A stretch of 64,000 bases of DNA from Amorphoplanes friuliensis DSM 7358 (GTDB lineage: Bacteria; Actinomycetota; Actinomycetes; Mycobacteriales; Micromonosporaceae), in the NCBI RefSeq assembly GCF_000494755.1, contig NC_022657.1:9020001-9084000 (forward strand), written 5' to 3'. Positions 1 through 7,844 of the stretch are shown here, piece by piece. A program made the translations under genes and the position numbers. The first letter of the stretch is position 1. Each line of letters begins with the position of its first letter. The notes beneath the pieces are model-generated. The model saw nothing but the letters and a program-made list of their open reading frames with translations. It had not been told where the DNA came from and searched no databases.

Positions 1-480
1 CAGGCAGCGGCGTACGGCGCCTCTGGACCCGTGGCACGAGCCAGTGGCCTCGACATCGACCTGCGGCGCGACGAGCCCTACCTCGCGTACGACCAGCTCG
101 ACGTCCCGGTCGTGACCCGTACCGCCGGCGACTGCCACGCGCGCTTCGAAGTGCTGCTCGACCAGGTGTACGCGTCACTCGACCTCGCCCAGGCCTGCCT
201 CGACCGCGTCGACCGGATCAGCGGACCGGTCAACGTCCGCCTCCCCAAGGTCGTCAAGGCACCCGAGGGCCACACGTACGCGTGGACGGAGAACCCGCTC
301 GGCATCAACGGCTACTACCTGGTGTCCCGCGGCGAGAAGACCCCGTGGCGCCTCAAGCTGCGCACCGCGTCGTATGCCAACGTCCAGGCGCTGGCGACGC
401 TGATCCCCGGGTGTCTCGTGCCGGACCTGATCGCGATCCTCGGGTCGATGTTCTTCGTCGTCGGGGACATCGACAAGTAA
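1..480 (+). CDS. nuoD: NADH-quinone oxidoreductase subunit D, C-terminal part (cut by window edge)
   Basis: Last 159 residues of the 49-kDa subunit of respiratory complex I, a peripheral-arm protein that helps form the quinone cavity. The frame is open from the first base, so the gene begins before the window; the ATG at 31 is internal. The segments DLRRDEPYLAYDQLDVPV, PVNVRLPKVVKAPEG and the tail GSMFFVVGDIDK fit the NuoD2 type known from actinomycetes, where a second, partial nuo set exists beside the 14-gene operon. Which copy this is cannot be told without the upstream genes. The stop lies 8 bp from the end of the convergent neighbour, with no room for a terminator between them. Confidence 0.87.
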   Translation, partial: QAAAYGASGPVARASGLDIDLRRDEPYLAYDQLDVPVVTRTAGDCHARFEVLLDQVYASLDLAQACLDRVDRISGPVNVRLPKVVKAPEGHTYAWTENPLGINGYYLVSRGEKTPWRLKLRTASYANVQALATLIPGCLVPDLIAILGSMFFVVGDIDK

Positions 481-488
481 GGGCCAGG

Positions 489-3101
489 CTACCAGCGGCC
501 GTGTTCGTCCCTTTGATCCGTGCCGTAGTAGCCGCCGGTCTCGGGCCGGCCCTGCTCCGACTGGGGCCCGAAGGTGACGTAGCTGCCGTTGTCGATGTAA
601 CCGGACGTTCCGCCGCTGTGATAGGCGCCGGTGCGGTCCTCGGTCAGCGGGACGCCATAGCCGTAGCCTGTCGCCTCGTAGCCGCCGTCTTGAGCCTGAT
701 CCGCCAGACCGTAACGACCGATGTCCGTGCCGGTGTCGGGGGCCGCGTGCCGCCGTGACGCCCGCTGCGGGGCGGCGTCGTTGCTTCCGGCCTGATATTC
801 GACAACCGGAGCGCTGTCGTAGCCGGTGCCGCTCCCGTAGCTGGTGCCTACACCTGCACCGTTCGCATTGCCGGCGCCGGTGTAGTCCTGGCTGATGGCG
901 TAGTCGCTGCTCGTGGCATAGTCGGCGCCGCCCGCGTAGCTGCTGCCGGCGGCGTAGTTGCCGTCAGTCGCATAGCTGCCGCCAGTCCCGTAATTGCCGC
1001 CAGTCGAGTAGCTACCGCTGGTGGCGTAGTCGCTGCTGCCGGTGCGCTCGCCGCCGGCCGCAAAGTTGTCGCCGCCGGTGCGCTCGCCGCCGGCCGCAAA
1101 GTTGTCGCCGCCGGTGTGCTCGCCGCCGGCCGCATAGTTGTCGCGGCCGGTCGCCCCATAGTTGCCGCTACCGGTGTGCTGGCCGCTGAGCGCGTAGTTG
1201 TCGCCGCCCGTGTGCTCGTCGCTGAGATAGTCCTCGCCGCGGGTGTAGTCGGCGGGTTGGGCGGCGGCGTATTGCGGGGCCGCTCCGCTCTGGTCCGCCC
1301 ACGCCGAGCCGGGATCGTAACCGCCGCCATATTCGGCGCCGCCGTAAGTGCCACCGCCGTATTCGGTGCTGCCGCCGCGGCCCACGCTGTCCTGCTCGCC
1401 GCCGCTATCGCCTCCACCGCCGTCATATGCGCCGCCGTATCCCTCGCCGCCGCCATACGTCGCGCCGCCAAGCGCCCGGCCACCGCCGTGGATCCCGCCG
1501 CCGCGGGACTGGTAAGCGGCGTCAGGATGCACGCGGTCTGCATACGCGGAGTCCGGGTAGGTGGCTTCCTGCCGGCCAGGGCTCCCATATGCGGAGTCCG
1601 GCAAGGCCGGAAGCGGAAAGGCAGGCCCCTGGTGGCTCGGATCGACATAGGCCGGATCCGGGAAGGAAGCTTCCGGATAGCCCGGGTCCGCAAAGGCAGG
1701 ATCCGCGTAGGCACCTTCCTGATGGTCGAGGTTTACATACGCGGGGTCCGGGAAGTCGGCACGCGGATGATCAGGCATGCGGTGGGCGGAGCTCGCAGAT
1801 GCGGGGTCCGGCAAGGCCACGTCGGGGTAGCGCAGGTCTGCGAAGGCAGAATCCTGGTAGTCAGCATCCACGTAGGCCAGGTCCGAAAAAGAGGGATCCC
1901 CGTAAGCCGGCGGGGGATACGACGACACCGGCTGCGGAACAACGGCGGCGCCCCGCTGACGCGGAATCGAGCCCGCTCCCACCGGCCCGGCACCCACTGA
2001 CGCCGAGCCCGTCGAGACAAAACCCCCCGTCGCAGGCCCGGCCGATGCAGAACCAACCGGAGCCGAACCCACAGAGGCCGAACCCACAGAGGCCGAACCC
2101 ACGGAAGCCGAGCCCATGGAAGCCGAGCCCACTGACGCCGAACCAACCGACGCCGAGCCGACCGACACGGAACCTACTGACGCGGAGCCGACCGGCGCGT
2201 AACCCGCGGATGCGGCACCGGAGGCCGAACCACCCAAGACCGAACCCGAAGAGCCGCCGCGCACCTGTGCCGCCCCCATCGGAGCAACACCCCCGGACAC
2301 CGACGCCGAGGCAACAGCCGGAATCCTCGCCACCGAAGTCTGCCCAGGCGCCGGCTGCGGAGTAACAGTCCCCGCCGCACGCCCACCAATCGTATGGCCA
2401 GGCGCTACCCCACCCCCACGACCACCCGAAGTCTGACCCGGCGCCATCGCACCCGCGCGGCCACCCGTGGTCTGTCCCGGCACCGCCCCGCTCGCACGAC
2501 CACCTGTTGTCTGGCCCGGGGCCGTCCCGCCCACACGACCACCCGAAATCTGGCCCGGCGCCATCGCACCAGCGCGGCCACCCGAAGTCTGGCCCGGCGC
2601 CATCGCACCACCGCGGCCACCCGCGGTCTGGCCCGAGGCCTCCCCGCCCACGCGGCCACCCGAAATCTGACCGGGCGCCATCCCGGCCGCGCGGCCACCC
2701 GTGGTCTGGCCCGGCTCGGGTTGGCCTTGCGCAAAAGCCGCCGCCGGGGACCCGCCAGGCCGCATGCGGCCCATCTCGTCCTGGAGGACCTGGACCCGGT
2801 GGCCTGTGGCCCGGGCTGCCGCAGCGACCTCTTCGCGGATTTCCTCGCGCAGGTCACCGACCTCGGCCGCGACCCGGTCCTCGACGTCCATGCGGTGCAG
2901 GACGGGGTCGTTACGGATCAGCATGGCGGCGCCGATCAGGACGACGCAGACGGCGATGAGCAGGACCGCGAAGCGGATGGAGTTGTTGCTGCCGCCGATC
3001 AGCACGACGATGGCGGCGACCGGGGCCAGGCCGACGCCGGCCCAGATCAGGGCCGTGAGGAGGCGGGCGGAGTGCGGCGCCTCGGGGTCCCGGTCAGGCA
3101 T
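489..3101 (-). CDS. Membrane-anchored protein built of tandem repeats, function unknown
   Basis: Not recognised. 870 residues. Two membrane spans (about 15-36 and 44-62) are followed by a charged, probably coiled-coil stretch (72-113), then about 750 residues of low complexity. Four different repeat types follow one another: nine 13-residue units like PGQTSGGRAGAMA (130-246); about ten VGSAS pentapeptides (roughly 297-357); Tyr/Asp/Pro units like PDPAYVD (about 400-520); and 12-residue Gly/Asn/Tyr units like TGGDNFAAGGER (about 635-740). No enzyme motif and no sorting signal is seen. No good ribosome binding site precedes the ATG. Frame and codon use hold throughout, so it looks expressed rather than decayed. 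The repeats should make its length variable between strains. Confidence 0.7.
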   Translation of the reverse strand: MPDRDPEAPHSARLLTALIWAGVGLAPVAAIVVLIGGSNNSIRFAVLLIAVCVVLIGAAMLIRNDPVLHRMDVEDRVAAEVGDLREEIREEVAAAARATGHRVQVLQDEMGRMRPGGSPAAAFAQGQPEPGQTTGGRAAGMAPGQISGGRVGGEASGQTAGGRGGAMAPGQTSGGRAGAMAPGQISGGRVGGTAPGQTTGGRASGAVPGQTTGGRAGAMAPGQTSGGRGGGVAPGHTIGGRAAGTVTPQPAPGQTSVARIPAVASASVSGGVAPMGAAQVRGGSSGSVLGGSASGAASAGYAPVGSASVGSVSVGSASVGSASVGSASMGSASVGSASVGSASVGSAPVGSASAGPATGGFVSTGSASVGAGPVGAGSIPRQRGAAVVPQPVSSYPPPAYGDPSFSDLAYVDADYQDSAFADLRYPDVALPDPASASSAHRMPDHPRADFPDPAYVNLDHQEGAYADPAFADPGYPEASFPDPAYVDPSHQGPAFPLPALPDSAYGSPGRQEATYPDSAYADRVHPDAAYQSRGGGIHGGGRALGGATYGGGEGYGGAYDGGGGDSGGEQDSVGRGGSTEYGGGTYGGAEYGGGYDPGSAWADQSGAAPQYAAAQPADYTRGEDYLSDEHTGGDNYALSGQHTGSGNYGATGRDNYAAGGEHTGGDNFAAGGERTGGDNFAAGGERTGSSDYATSGSYSTGGNYGTGGSYATDGNYAAGSSYAGGADYATSSDYAISQDYTGAGNANGAGVGTSYGSGTGYDSAPVVEYQAGSNDAAPQRASRRHAAPDTGTDIGRYGLADQAQDGGYEATGYGYGVPLTEDRTGAYHSGGTSGYIDNGSYVTFGPQSEQGRPETGGYYGTDQRDEHGRW

Positions 3102-3126
3102 GGTGGCAGATGCTACCGAGAGTGGC

Positions 3127-3177
3127 GCCCGTCACGAAACGGGCAAACGCCGGGCACCGTGTCACGGTGCCCGGCGT
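3127..3177 (-). terminator. Tandem hairpin terminator after the transporter binding-protein gene
   Basis: A perfect 14-bp stem (3147-3160 with 3164-3177, 3-nt loop gtc) lies 21 bp past the stop of the binding-protein gene. A second hairpin GCCCGT/ACGGGC follows (3127-3144). There is no long T-run, as is usual in actinomycetes. Confidence 0.8.
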
Positions 3178-3198
3178 CCGGGATGTATCAGCAGGTCA

Positions 3199-4200
3199 TC
3201 AGCCGGCGGCGAGGGCGCCGTCCGAGCTGAAAACGAGGCCGACGCTGATCGTGCCCTGCTTCAGACCGGTCTTGGTCAGCGGACCACCGGCGTCCAGCGA
3301 GCTGAACTTGCCCGCCTGGAAGCTGTAGGTCTCGACCAGGCCCTGCTGGCACTTCGGCCGCTGCGGGCACTCCGGCGGGCCGCCGAGGACGGTGGCGGCA
3401 CCCGAGCACTTGGCCGCAAGGTCCGACAGTGTCTTCACGCCGTACTTGGTGGTGAACGCCTCCGTGGTGGCGAACGCGTTCTGGTCCTGCGCCGCGGACG
3501 GCTTGCCGAAGACCAGGCCGGCCTTCTCACCGAGGGCGGTCAGGTTGGTCATCGTGGTGTCGATCTGCGGCGACGACGGGTCCTTGGCGTCCTTGCCGTC
3601 GATCTTGCCGGAGAGGAACGTCGCCAGCGTGGCGGCGTACTCGGGGACGACGTCGATGTCGCCCTTCTCGAGCGCGGGCTCGTACAGCTCGCGGTTGCCG
3701 ATCTGCTGGACCTTGACCTTGTAGCCGGCGGCCGTCAGGGCGATGTTGTAGAGCTCGCCGAGGGTCGCGTTCTCGCTGAAGTTGGCCGCGCCGACTGTGA
3801 TGTCGCCGCCGGGGCCCTTCGTGATGCCGCTGGTGATGCTGTTGGCCGTCGCGAACTCCTCGGCCGCGGCCTTGGACGACTTGCGGTCGATGTCGACGGC
3901 CTTGTTGAGCTCGATCAGCTTCGTCGTGTCCAGCGCCGCGGAAACCTTGTCGAGCGCCGCGATGAGCTCGGGCGACGAGGCCTTCTTGTTGATCGCCGGG
4001 ACGATGTTGTCGGTGTTCTGGAGGTTCTTGTCGTCGGTGAGGACGACGAGCTTGTCACCGGCGACCGGCGCACAACCGGCGGAGCCCGCCGCGTTGCTGG
4101 CCGGGGCTTCGGTGCCCGAGGAACCGGAGTCACCACAGCCGGCGAGGATGACGGCGGCGGTCATGAGGGTGCCGGCCGTCAGGAGCAGGTGTCGACGCAT
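3199..4200 (-). CDS. Osmoprotectant ABC transporter substrate-binding lipoprotein, circularly permuted
   Basis: Extracellular lipoprotein that should capture glycine betaine, choline or a related solute for the adjacent permeases. Start chosen at the ATG preceded by AGGCGG; the frame is open further upstream but has no signal sequence there. The lipobox is LAGC (Cys22). The order of the fold is unusual. Residues 50-122 (KLVVLTDDKN ... NIVPAINKK ... ELNKAV) match what is normally the C-terminal end of this family. Residues 134-333, starting ITVGAANFSENATLGELYN and ending SVGLVFSSDGALAAG, match the normal N-terminal and middle parts. The two ends meet exactly where a normal member would read straight on. 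Four cysteines follow the lipid-bearing Cys22, one at 43 and three in the AAKCSG...PPECPQRPKC region, and may form disulfides. Last gene of the minus-strand operon, 163 bp after the second permease. Confidence 0.85.
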   Translation of the reverse strand: MRRHLLLTAGTLMTAAVILAGCGDSGSSGTEAPASNAAGSAGCAPVAGDKLVVLTDDKNLQNTDNIVPAINKKASSPELIAALDKVSAALDTTKLIELNKAVDIDRKSSKAAAEEFATANSITSGITKGPGGDITVGAANFSENATLGELYNIALTAAGYKVKVQQIGNRELYEPALEKGDIDVVPEYAATLATFLSGKIDGKDAKDPSSPQIDTTMTNLTALGEKAGLVFGKPSAAQDQNAFATTEAFTTKYGVKTLSDLAAKCSGAATVLGGPPECPQRPKCQQGLVETYSFQAGKFSSLDAGGPLTKTGLKQGTISVGLVFSSDGALAAG

Positions 4201-4363
4201 ACTGCCGCCTTCTGTGTCCCGGCACGGCCTGATCGGCCGCGCCGCGTGTCCGACGGGCAGTCGGTTTCGATGCCCGTGTGATGTCAGTTGTCGGCCGCCC
4301 GGAGGCGGCCTCGATTCATTCCTACCCGCTGGGTCTGACAACTTCTGTAACGATGCGGGACCG

Positions 4364-5080
4364 TTACCCAGCCGGTGCCGCAGCGGTCGGCCGGCGACGG
4401 CGTTCCGTCCGCAGTCCCGGCGGTGTCACCAGTCGTTGTACGCCTGCGAGGACCGCTTCCACCAGCAATGCGAGGAGCGCCACAACGATTCCGCCGGCCA
4501 CGATCTGCCCGCCGCCGCCGTTGCTCATGCCGATGCCGAAGCCCGCGGAGATGATCTCGCCGAGCCCGCCACCGTTCACGAACGCGGCCAGCGCCGCAGT
4601 CGCGACCACCTGGACGGCCGCCGTCCGCAGTCCCGCCGCGAGATAGGGCACCGACAGCGGCAGCTCGACCTGGCGCAGCACCTGACCGCCGGACAGCCCC
4701 ATGCCGCGAGCGGCGTCCCGCGTTTCGGGATCGATCTGCCGCAGTCCCGTGTACGCGTTCGCCAGGAGGGGTGGGACCGCGAAGACCGCCAGGGCGACCA
4801 CGACGGGGGGTTGACCGAAGCCGAGCGGCGTCAGCGGCAGGATCGTGAGCAGGGCGAGTGTGGGGATGGCCAGGGTCAGGTTGGCGAAGGTGATGACCCC
4901 GCCGCCGCCCCGTCCCCGGTGGCCGAGCCAGATGCCGAGCGGCCAGCCGATGACACACCCGAGCAGCACCGCCCAGAGGCTGATGAGCAGGTGCTCCTGG
5001 AGCCGGTCCAGCAGTCCGCCGGGGTTGGTCCAGTTCAGCGGGTCGTTGAGCCAGATGTAGCCCTCGTGGAAGTAGTTCAC
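4364..5080 (-). CDS. Osmoprotectant ABC transporter permease (OpuCD/ProW type)
   Basis: Integral membrane subunit of 238 residues with about six spans. It carries the permease signature for docking on the ATPase (EIISAGFGIGMSNGGGGQ region and the preceding ARGMGLSGGQVLRQVELPL loop). Start is the GTG of VNYFHEGYIW, whose GTGA overlaps the stop of the upstream permease, so the two are translationally coupled. A longer frame is open upstream but only as overlap with that gene. Pairs with the other permease to form a heterodimeric channel. Confidence 0.88.
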   Translation of the reverse strand: MNYFHEGYIWLNDPLNWTNPGGLLDRLQEHLLISLWAVLLGCVIGWPLGIWLGHRGRGGGGVITFANLTLAIPTLALLTILPLTPLGFGQPPVVVALAVFAVPPLLANAYTGLRQIDPETRDAARGMGLSGGQVLRQVELPLSVPYLAAGLRTAAVQVVATAALAAFVNGGGLGEIISAGFGIGMSNGGGGQIVAGGIVVALLALLVEAVLAGVQRLVTPPGLRTERRRRPTAAAPAG

Positions 5081-5799
5081 GACTTCCGCTCCCTCGTCCA
5101 CGGGGTGAGCAGGCGGCCCACACCGGCCAGGAGCAGGTCGAGGACCAGGGCCAGGGCGACGCAGAGCAGCGTGCCGGTCATGATCTCGGCCTTGTAGAAG
5201 TTGTTCCGGAAGCCGCCGAGGATCATCTCGCCGAGACCGCCCTTGCCGATCAGCGAGCCGACCGTGACGAGCGCGACGGTCGAGACGGTGGCGAGGCGCA
5301 GACCGGTGAGGATGCCCGGCAGCGCCAGCGGCAGCTCGATGCGCCACAGGCGGCCGAACCGGCCGTAGCCCATCCCGGCGGCGGCGTCACGGACCTCCCC
5401 CGGGACCTGCGTCAGGCCGGCGAGGGAGTTGCGGACGAGCACCAGCAGGGCGTACAGGACCAGGGCGATCAACACCGAGGTGTCGCTCGTCGTACCGACG
5501 GCCGGGGCGAGAAGAGCAAGAAGCGCCAGGGAAGGGATCGTGTAGAGGACGCCGGAGAGTGCAAGAATCGGGCCGGTCAGCGGTCGCCACCAATAGGAGA
5601 CGACCGCCAGCGGCAACGCGACGATCAGCGCGATGATCACTGCACGGGCGGTCAGACCCGCGTGGAACTGCAGCGCGGTGAGGATCTCGCTCGCGTTGTC
5701 GTGGACATAGCGCCAGGAGAACCACGGATTTCCCGGCCCGTCATCAGCGGGGGCGGCCAGGGGCCACGCAGGCGCCGGGGCCCTCGACAGGAAGGACAT
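5077..5799 (-). CDS. Osmoprotectant ABC transporter permease (OpuCB/ProW type)
   Basis: 240 residues, about six membrane spans. The coupling loop is VRDAAAGMGYGRFGRLWRIE, followed by LPGILTGLRLATVSTVALVTVGS, typical of betaine/choline permeases of the ProW/OpuC family. First gene of the minus-strand operon permease-permease-binding protein. Its ATG lies only 2 bp from the GTG of the divergent ATPase gene, so its promoter and leader must lie inside the ATPase coding sequence unless the mRNA is leaderless. No Shine-Dalgarno sequence is seen in that overlap. A start a few codons downstream is possible. Confidence 0.87.
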   Translation of the reverse strand: MSFLSRAPAPAWPLAAPADDGPGNPWFSWRYVHDNASEILTALQFHAGLTARAVIIALIVALPLAVVSYWWRPLTGPILALSGVLYTIPSLALLALLAPAVGTTSDTSVLIALVLYALLVLVRNSLAGLTQVPGEVRDAAAGMGYGRFGRLWRIELPLALPGILTGLRLATVSTVALVTVGSLIGKGGLGEMILGGFRNNFYKAEIMTGTLLCVALALVLDLLLAGVGRLLTPWTRERKS

Positions 5800-5801
5800 A
5801 C

Positions 5802-6818
5802 GTGGACGCTACCGCGATCAACGACTCCGGCGCTGGCCGGACCGCGGCGTCTATCACGCTCGAGAACCTCGGCAAGGTCTATCCGGACGGCACGGTGGCG
5901 GTCGGCGACATCAGCCTGGACGTCGGTGCGGGTGAGCTGGCCGTGCTCATCGGCCCCTCCGGCTGCGGCAAGTCGACCGTCCTCCGGATGATCAACAGGC
6001 TGATCGAGCCGTCGAAGGGCCGCATCCTGATCGACGGTGAAGACGTCTCGACGCAGGATCCGGTCGAGCTCCGCCGCAAGATCGGCTACGTGATCCAGAA
6101 TGTGGGACTCTTCCCGCACCAGACGATCCGTACCAATGTCGGAACCGTTCCGAAGCTCCTGGGCTGGGACCGGAAAAAGATCAAGTCACGCGCCGACGAG
6201 CTGCTCGAGCTGGTCGGTCTGGACCCGGGGCGCTACGCCGGTCGTTACCCGCACGAGCTCTCCGGTGGTCAGCGTCAGCGGGTCGGTGTGGCGCGCGCCC
6301 TCGCCGCAGATCCGCTCGTGCTGCTGATGGACGAGCCGTTCTCCGCGGTGGACCCGATCGTCCGCGGCCGGCTGCAGGAGGAGTTCCTGCGTCTCCAGGC
6401 CGCGGTCCGCAAGACGATCGTGCTGGTCACCCACGACATCGACGAAGCCGTACGCCTCGGCGACCGGATCGCAGTGCTGGCCGAGGGCGGCCGGCTCATG
6501 CAGTACGCGAGCCCGGCCGAGCTGCTGAGCCACCCCGCCTCGCAGGCGGTGAGCGAGTTCGTCGGCACCGACCGCGGCATCCGGCGGCTGGCGGTCACGC
6601 CGGTCCGTGGCGCGATGCGCCCGGTCGGTCAGATCGAGGAGATCGACCGGCTGCCCACGGTGGAGGCCGGCGGCACGCTCTACGACGCGCTGGCGGCGAT
6701 GCTGACCAGCGACTCGCTCAACGTCGTCGTGGTCGAGGACGGCAAGCCGGTCGGCGCGGTCTCCCGGTCGGCTCTCTTCGACGTGCCCAACGAGGAAGCC
6801 GCCGCTACCTCCGCCTGA
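5802..6818 (+). CDS. Osmoprotectant ABC transporter ATP-binding protein (OpuCA/ProV type)
   Basis: Cytoplasmic ATPase that drives the betaine/choline-type permeases encoded on the opposite strand. 338 residues: Walker A GPSGCGKST (about 48-56), Q-loop in VIQNVGLFPHQ, signature LSGGQRQRVGVARAL, Walker B VLLMDEPFSAVD, H-loop THDIDEA. The C-terminal 90 residues form a single CBS-like unit (TVEAGGTLYDALAAML ... NVVVVEDGKPVGAVSR), which in OpuC-type ATPases senses ionic strength or nucleotides. GTG start with AGGAAGG seven bases upstream; that site overlaps the start codon of the divergent permease. Followed by a strong hairpin. Confidence 0.92.
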   Translation: MDATAINDSGAGRTAASITLENLGKVYPDGTVAVGDISLDVGAGELAVLIGPSGCGKSTVLRMINRLIEPSKGRILIDGEDVSTQDPVELRRKIGYVIQNVGLFPHQTIRTNVGTVPKLLGWDRKKIKSRADELLELVGLDPGRYAGRYPHELSGGQRQRVGVARALAADPLVLLMDEPFSAVDPIVRGRLQEEFLRLQAAVRKTIVLVTHDIDEAVRLGDRIAVLAEGGRLMQYASPAELLSHPASQAVSEFVGTDRGIRRLAVTPVRGAMRPVGQIEEIDRLPTVEAGGTLYDALAAMLTSDSLNVVVVEDGKPVGAVSRSALFDVPNEEAAATSA

Positions 6819-6822
6819 CAGA

Positions 6823-6862
6823 CCGCAGCGCGACCGGAGGGGGGCTTCCGATCGCGCTGCGG
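6823..6862 (+). terminator. Hairpin terminator after the ATPase gene
   Basis: Stem CCGCAGCGCGA (6823-6833) pairs with TCGCGCTGCGG (6852-6862), 11 bp. It begins 4 bp after the ATPase stop. No T-run. Confidence 0.75.
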
Positions 6863-6924
6863 GTGTGGCGCGGCGTTGTGGGGGCCAGGTTGGGGGTTCC
6901 GGTCCACAGGTCGCGCCCCGGGGC

Positions 6925-6948
6925 GGTCCGGCCAGCACGGGCCGGACC
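6925..6948 (-). terminator. Hairpin terminator after the 163-residue membrane protein gene
   Basis: Stem GGTCCGGCC (6925-6933) pairs with GGCCGGACC (6940-6948), loop agcacg. It sits 11 bp past the stop of the minus-strand gene and faces the ATPase terminator, so the two convergent genes each have one. Confidence 0.65.
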
Positions 6949-6959
6949 TGGGGTGAGGG

Positions 6960-7451
6960 TCAGTGAGTGCCGCGGCGTCCGCCGAGGGTCGCGAGTCCGA
7001 TGATCCAGCCGACGAAGAGGCCGTAGGTGGCGCCCTCCCCGGCGGTCCGGAACGCGCCGAGCAGCGACGGGTTGGCCAGGAACAGCGTGGTCAGCAGGGC
7101 CGCAAAACCACCGGCGAAGATGTACGCCGCCCAGCCCGCGAAGAACTGGCTGATCGTGCCGCGGGCCCGGGCCAGCTGGGAGCCGGGCAGCAGGTAGAGG
7201 AAGAGCAGCGTCAGCACGACGACGAGGATCGCCTTGAGGTCGCCGATGATGATCGAACGCAGGGAGTCGTCGGAGTCGAAGCGCCAGTGCGGCCAGGCGA
7301 GCAGGCGCAGCCACCAGCCCCCTGCGGTTTCGGGGTTGGTGTTGTCGGTGACCCAGTCGGAATACCAGGGGCTGCCGAAGACCAGCACGAGTATCAGTGC
7401 GGCGACCGTGCCCGCCCCGGGCGCGGTTTTGTAGCGGTTGGTGAGAGCCAT
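6960..7451 (-). CDS. Small polytopic membrane protein, function unknown
   Basis: Not recognised. 163 residues with four predicted spans (about 14-28, 68-90, 103-125 and 137-155). Between spans 1 and 2 is a Trp/Asp-rich outside loop (SPWYSDWVTDNTNPETAGGWW). The regular spacing and good codon use support a real gene. No known motif. Flanked by the transporter and by another unknown small gene, with no operon link to either. Confidence 0.65.
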   Translation of the reverse strand: MALTNRYKTAPGAGTVAALILVLVFGSPWYSDWVTDNTNPETAGGWWLRLLAWPHWRFDSDDSLRSIIIGDLKAILVVVLTLLFLYLLPGSQLARARGTISQFFAGWAAYIFAGGFAALLTTLFLANPSLLGAFRTAGEGATYGLFVGWIIGLATLGGRRGTH

Positions 7452-7529
7452 GAACCCGCTATTTCCCAGCGGATTCCGGTCACCAAACGCGGCGGAACTG
7501 ATATCCGTGAATGTGTGCCTTGTGAAAAA

Positions 7530-7814
7530 TCAGTGCTTTTGCAGGTAATCGATGAACGCCGCCCGCAATAGCGGCTCCTGCTCCCCGTACCCGTGTCCGG
7601 TCAGTTCACGCCACAATGCGACCGCTTCCTCGATCGTCGGCCCGACCGTGTTCGGGGCGCCGTCCAGCGAGGACGCTTCGTCGGCGTCGGGCAGGTGCTT
7701 GAACACCGACCAGAAGAAGCTCAGGTCACGCCGCTCCCGGGCCTTCGCGAAGGCGCGCTCACGCAGCTCCTCGGTCGGCAGGGCGTCCAGCTCGGCGAAG
7801 GTCGAATCGGTCAT
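7530..7814 (-). CDS. Small soluble conserved-type protein, function unknown
   Basis: 94 residues, acidic and mostly helical (ELDALPTEELRERAFAKARERRDLSFFWSVFKHLP...). It looks like a small adaptor-sized protein with no catalytic motif. The ATG is preceded by a weak GGCGGC. It lies 30 bp after the permease-like gene on the same strand and may be its operon partner. I cannot name a family. Confidence 0.6.
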   Translation of the reverse strand: MTDSTFAELDALPTEELRERAFAKARERRDLSFFWSVFKHLPDADEASSLDGAPNTVGPTIEEAVALWRELTGHGYGEQEPLLRAAFIDYLQKH

Positions 7815-7844
7815 GCCGCCAGCATAGGGCGAACGGCCCGGCGT

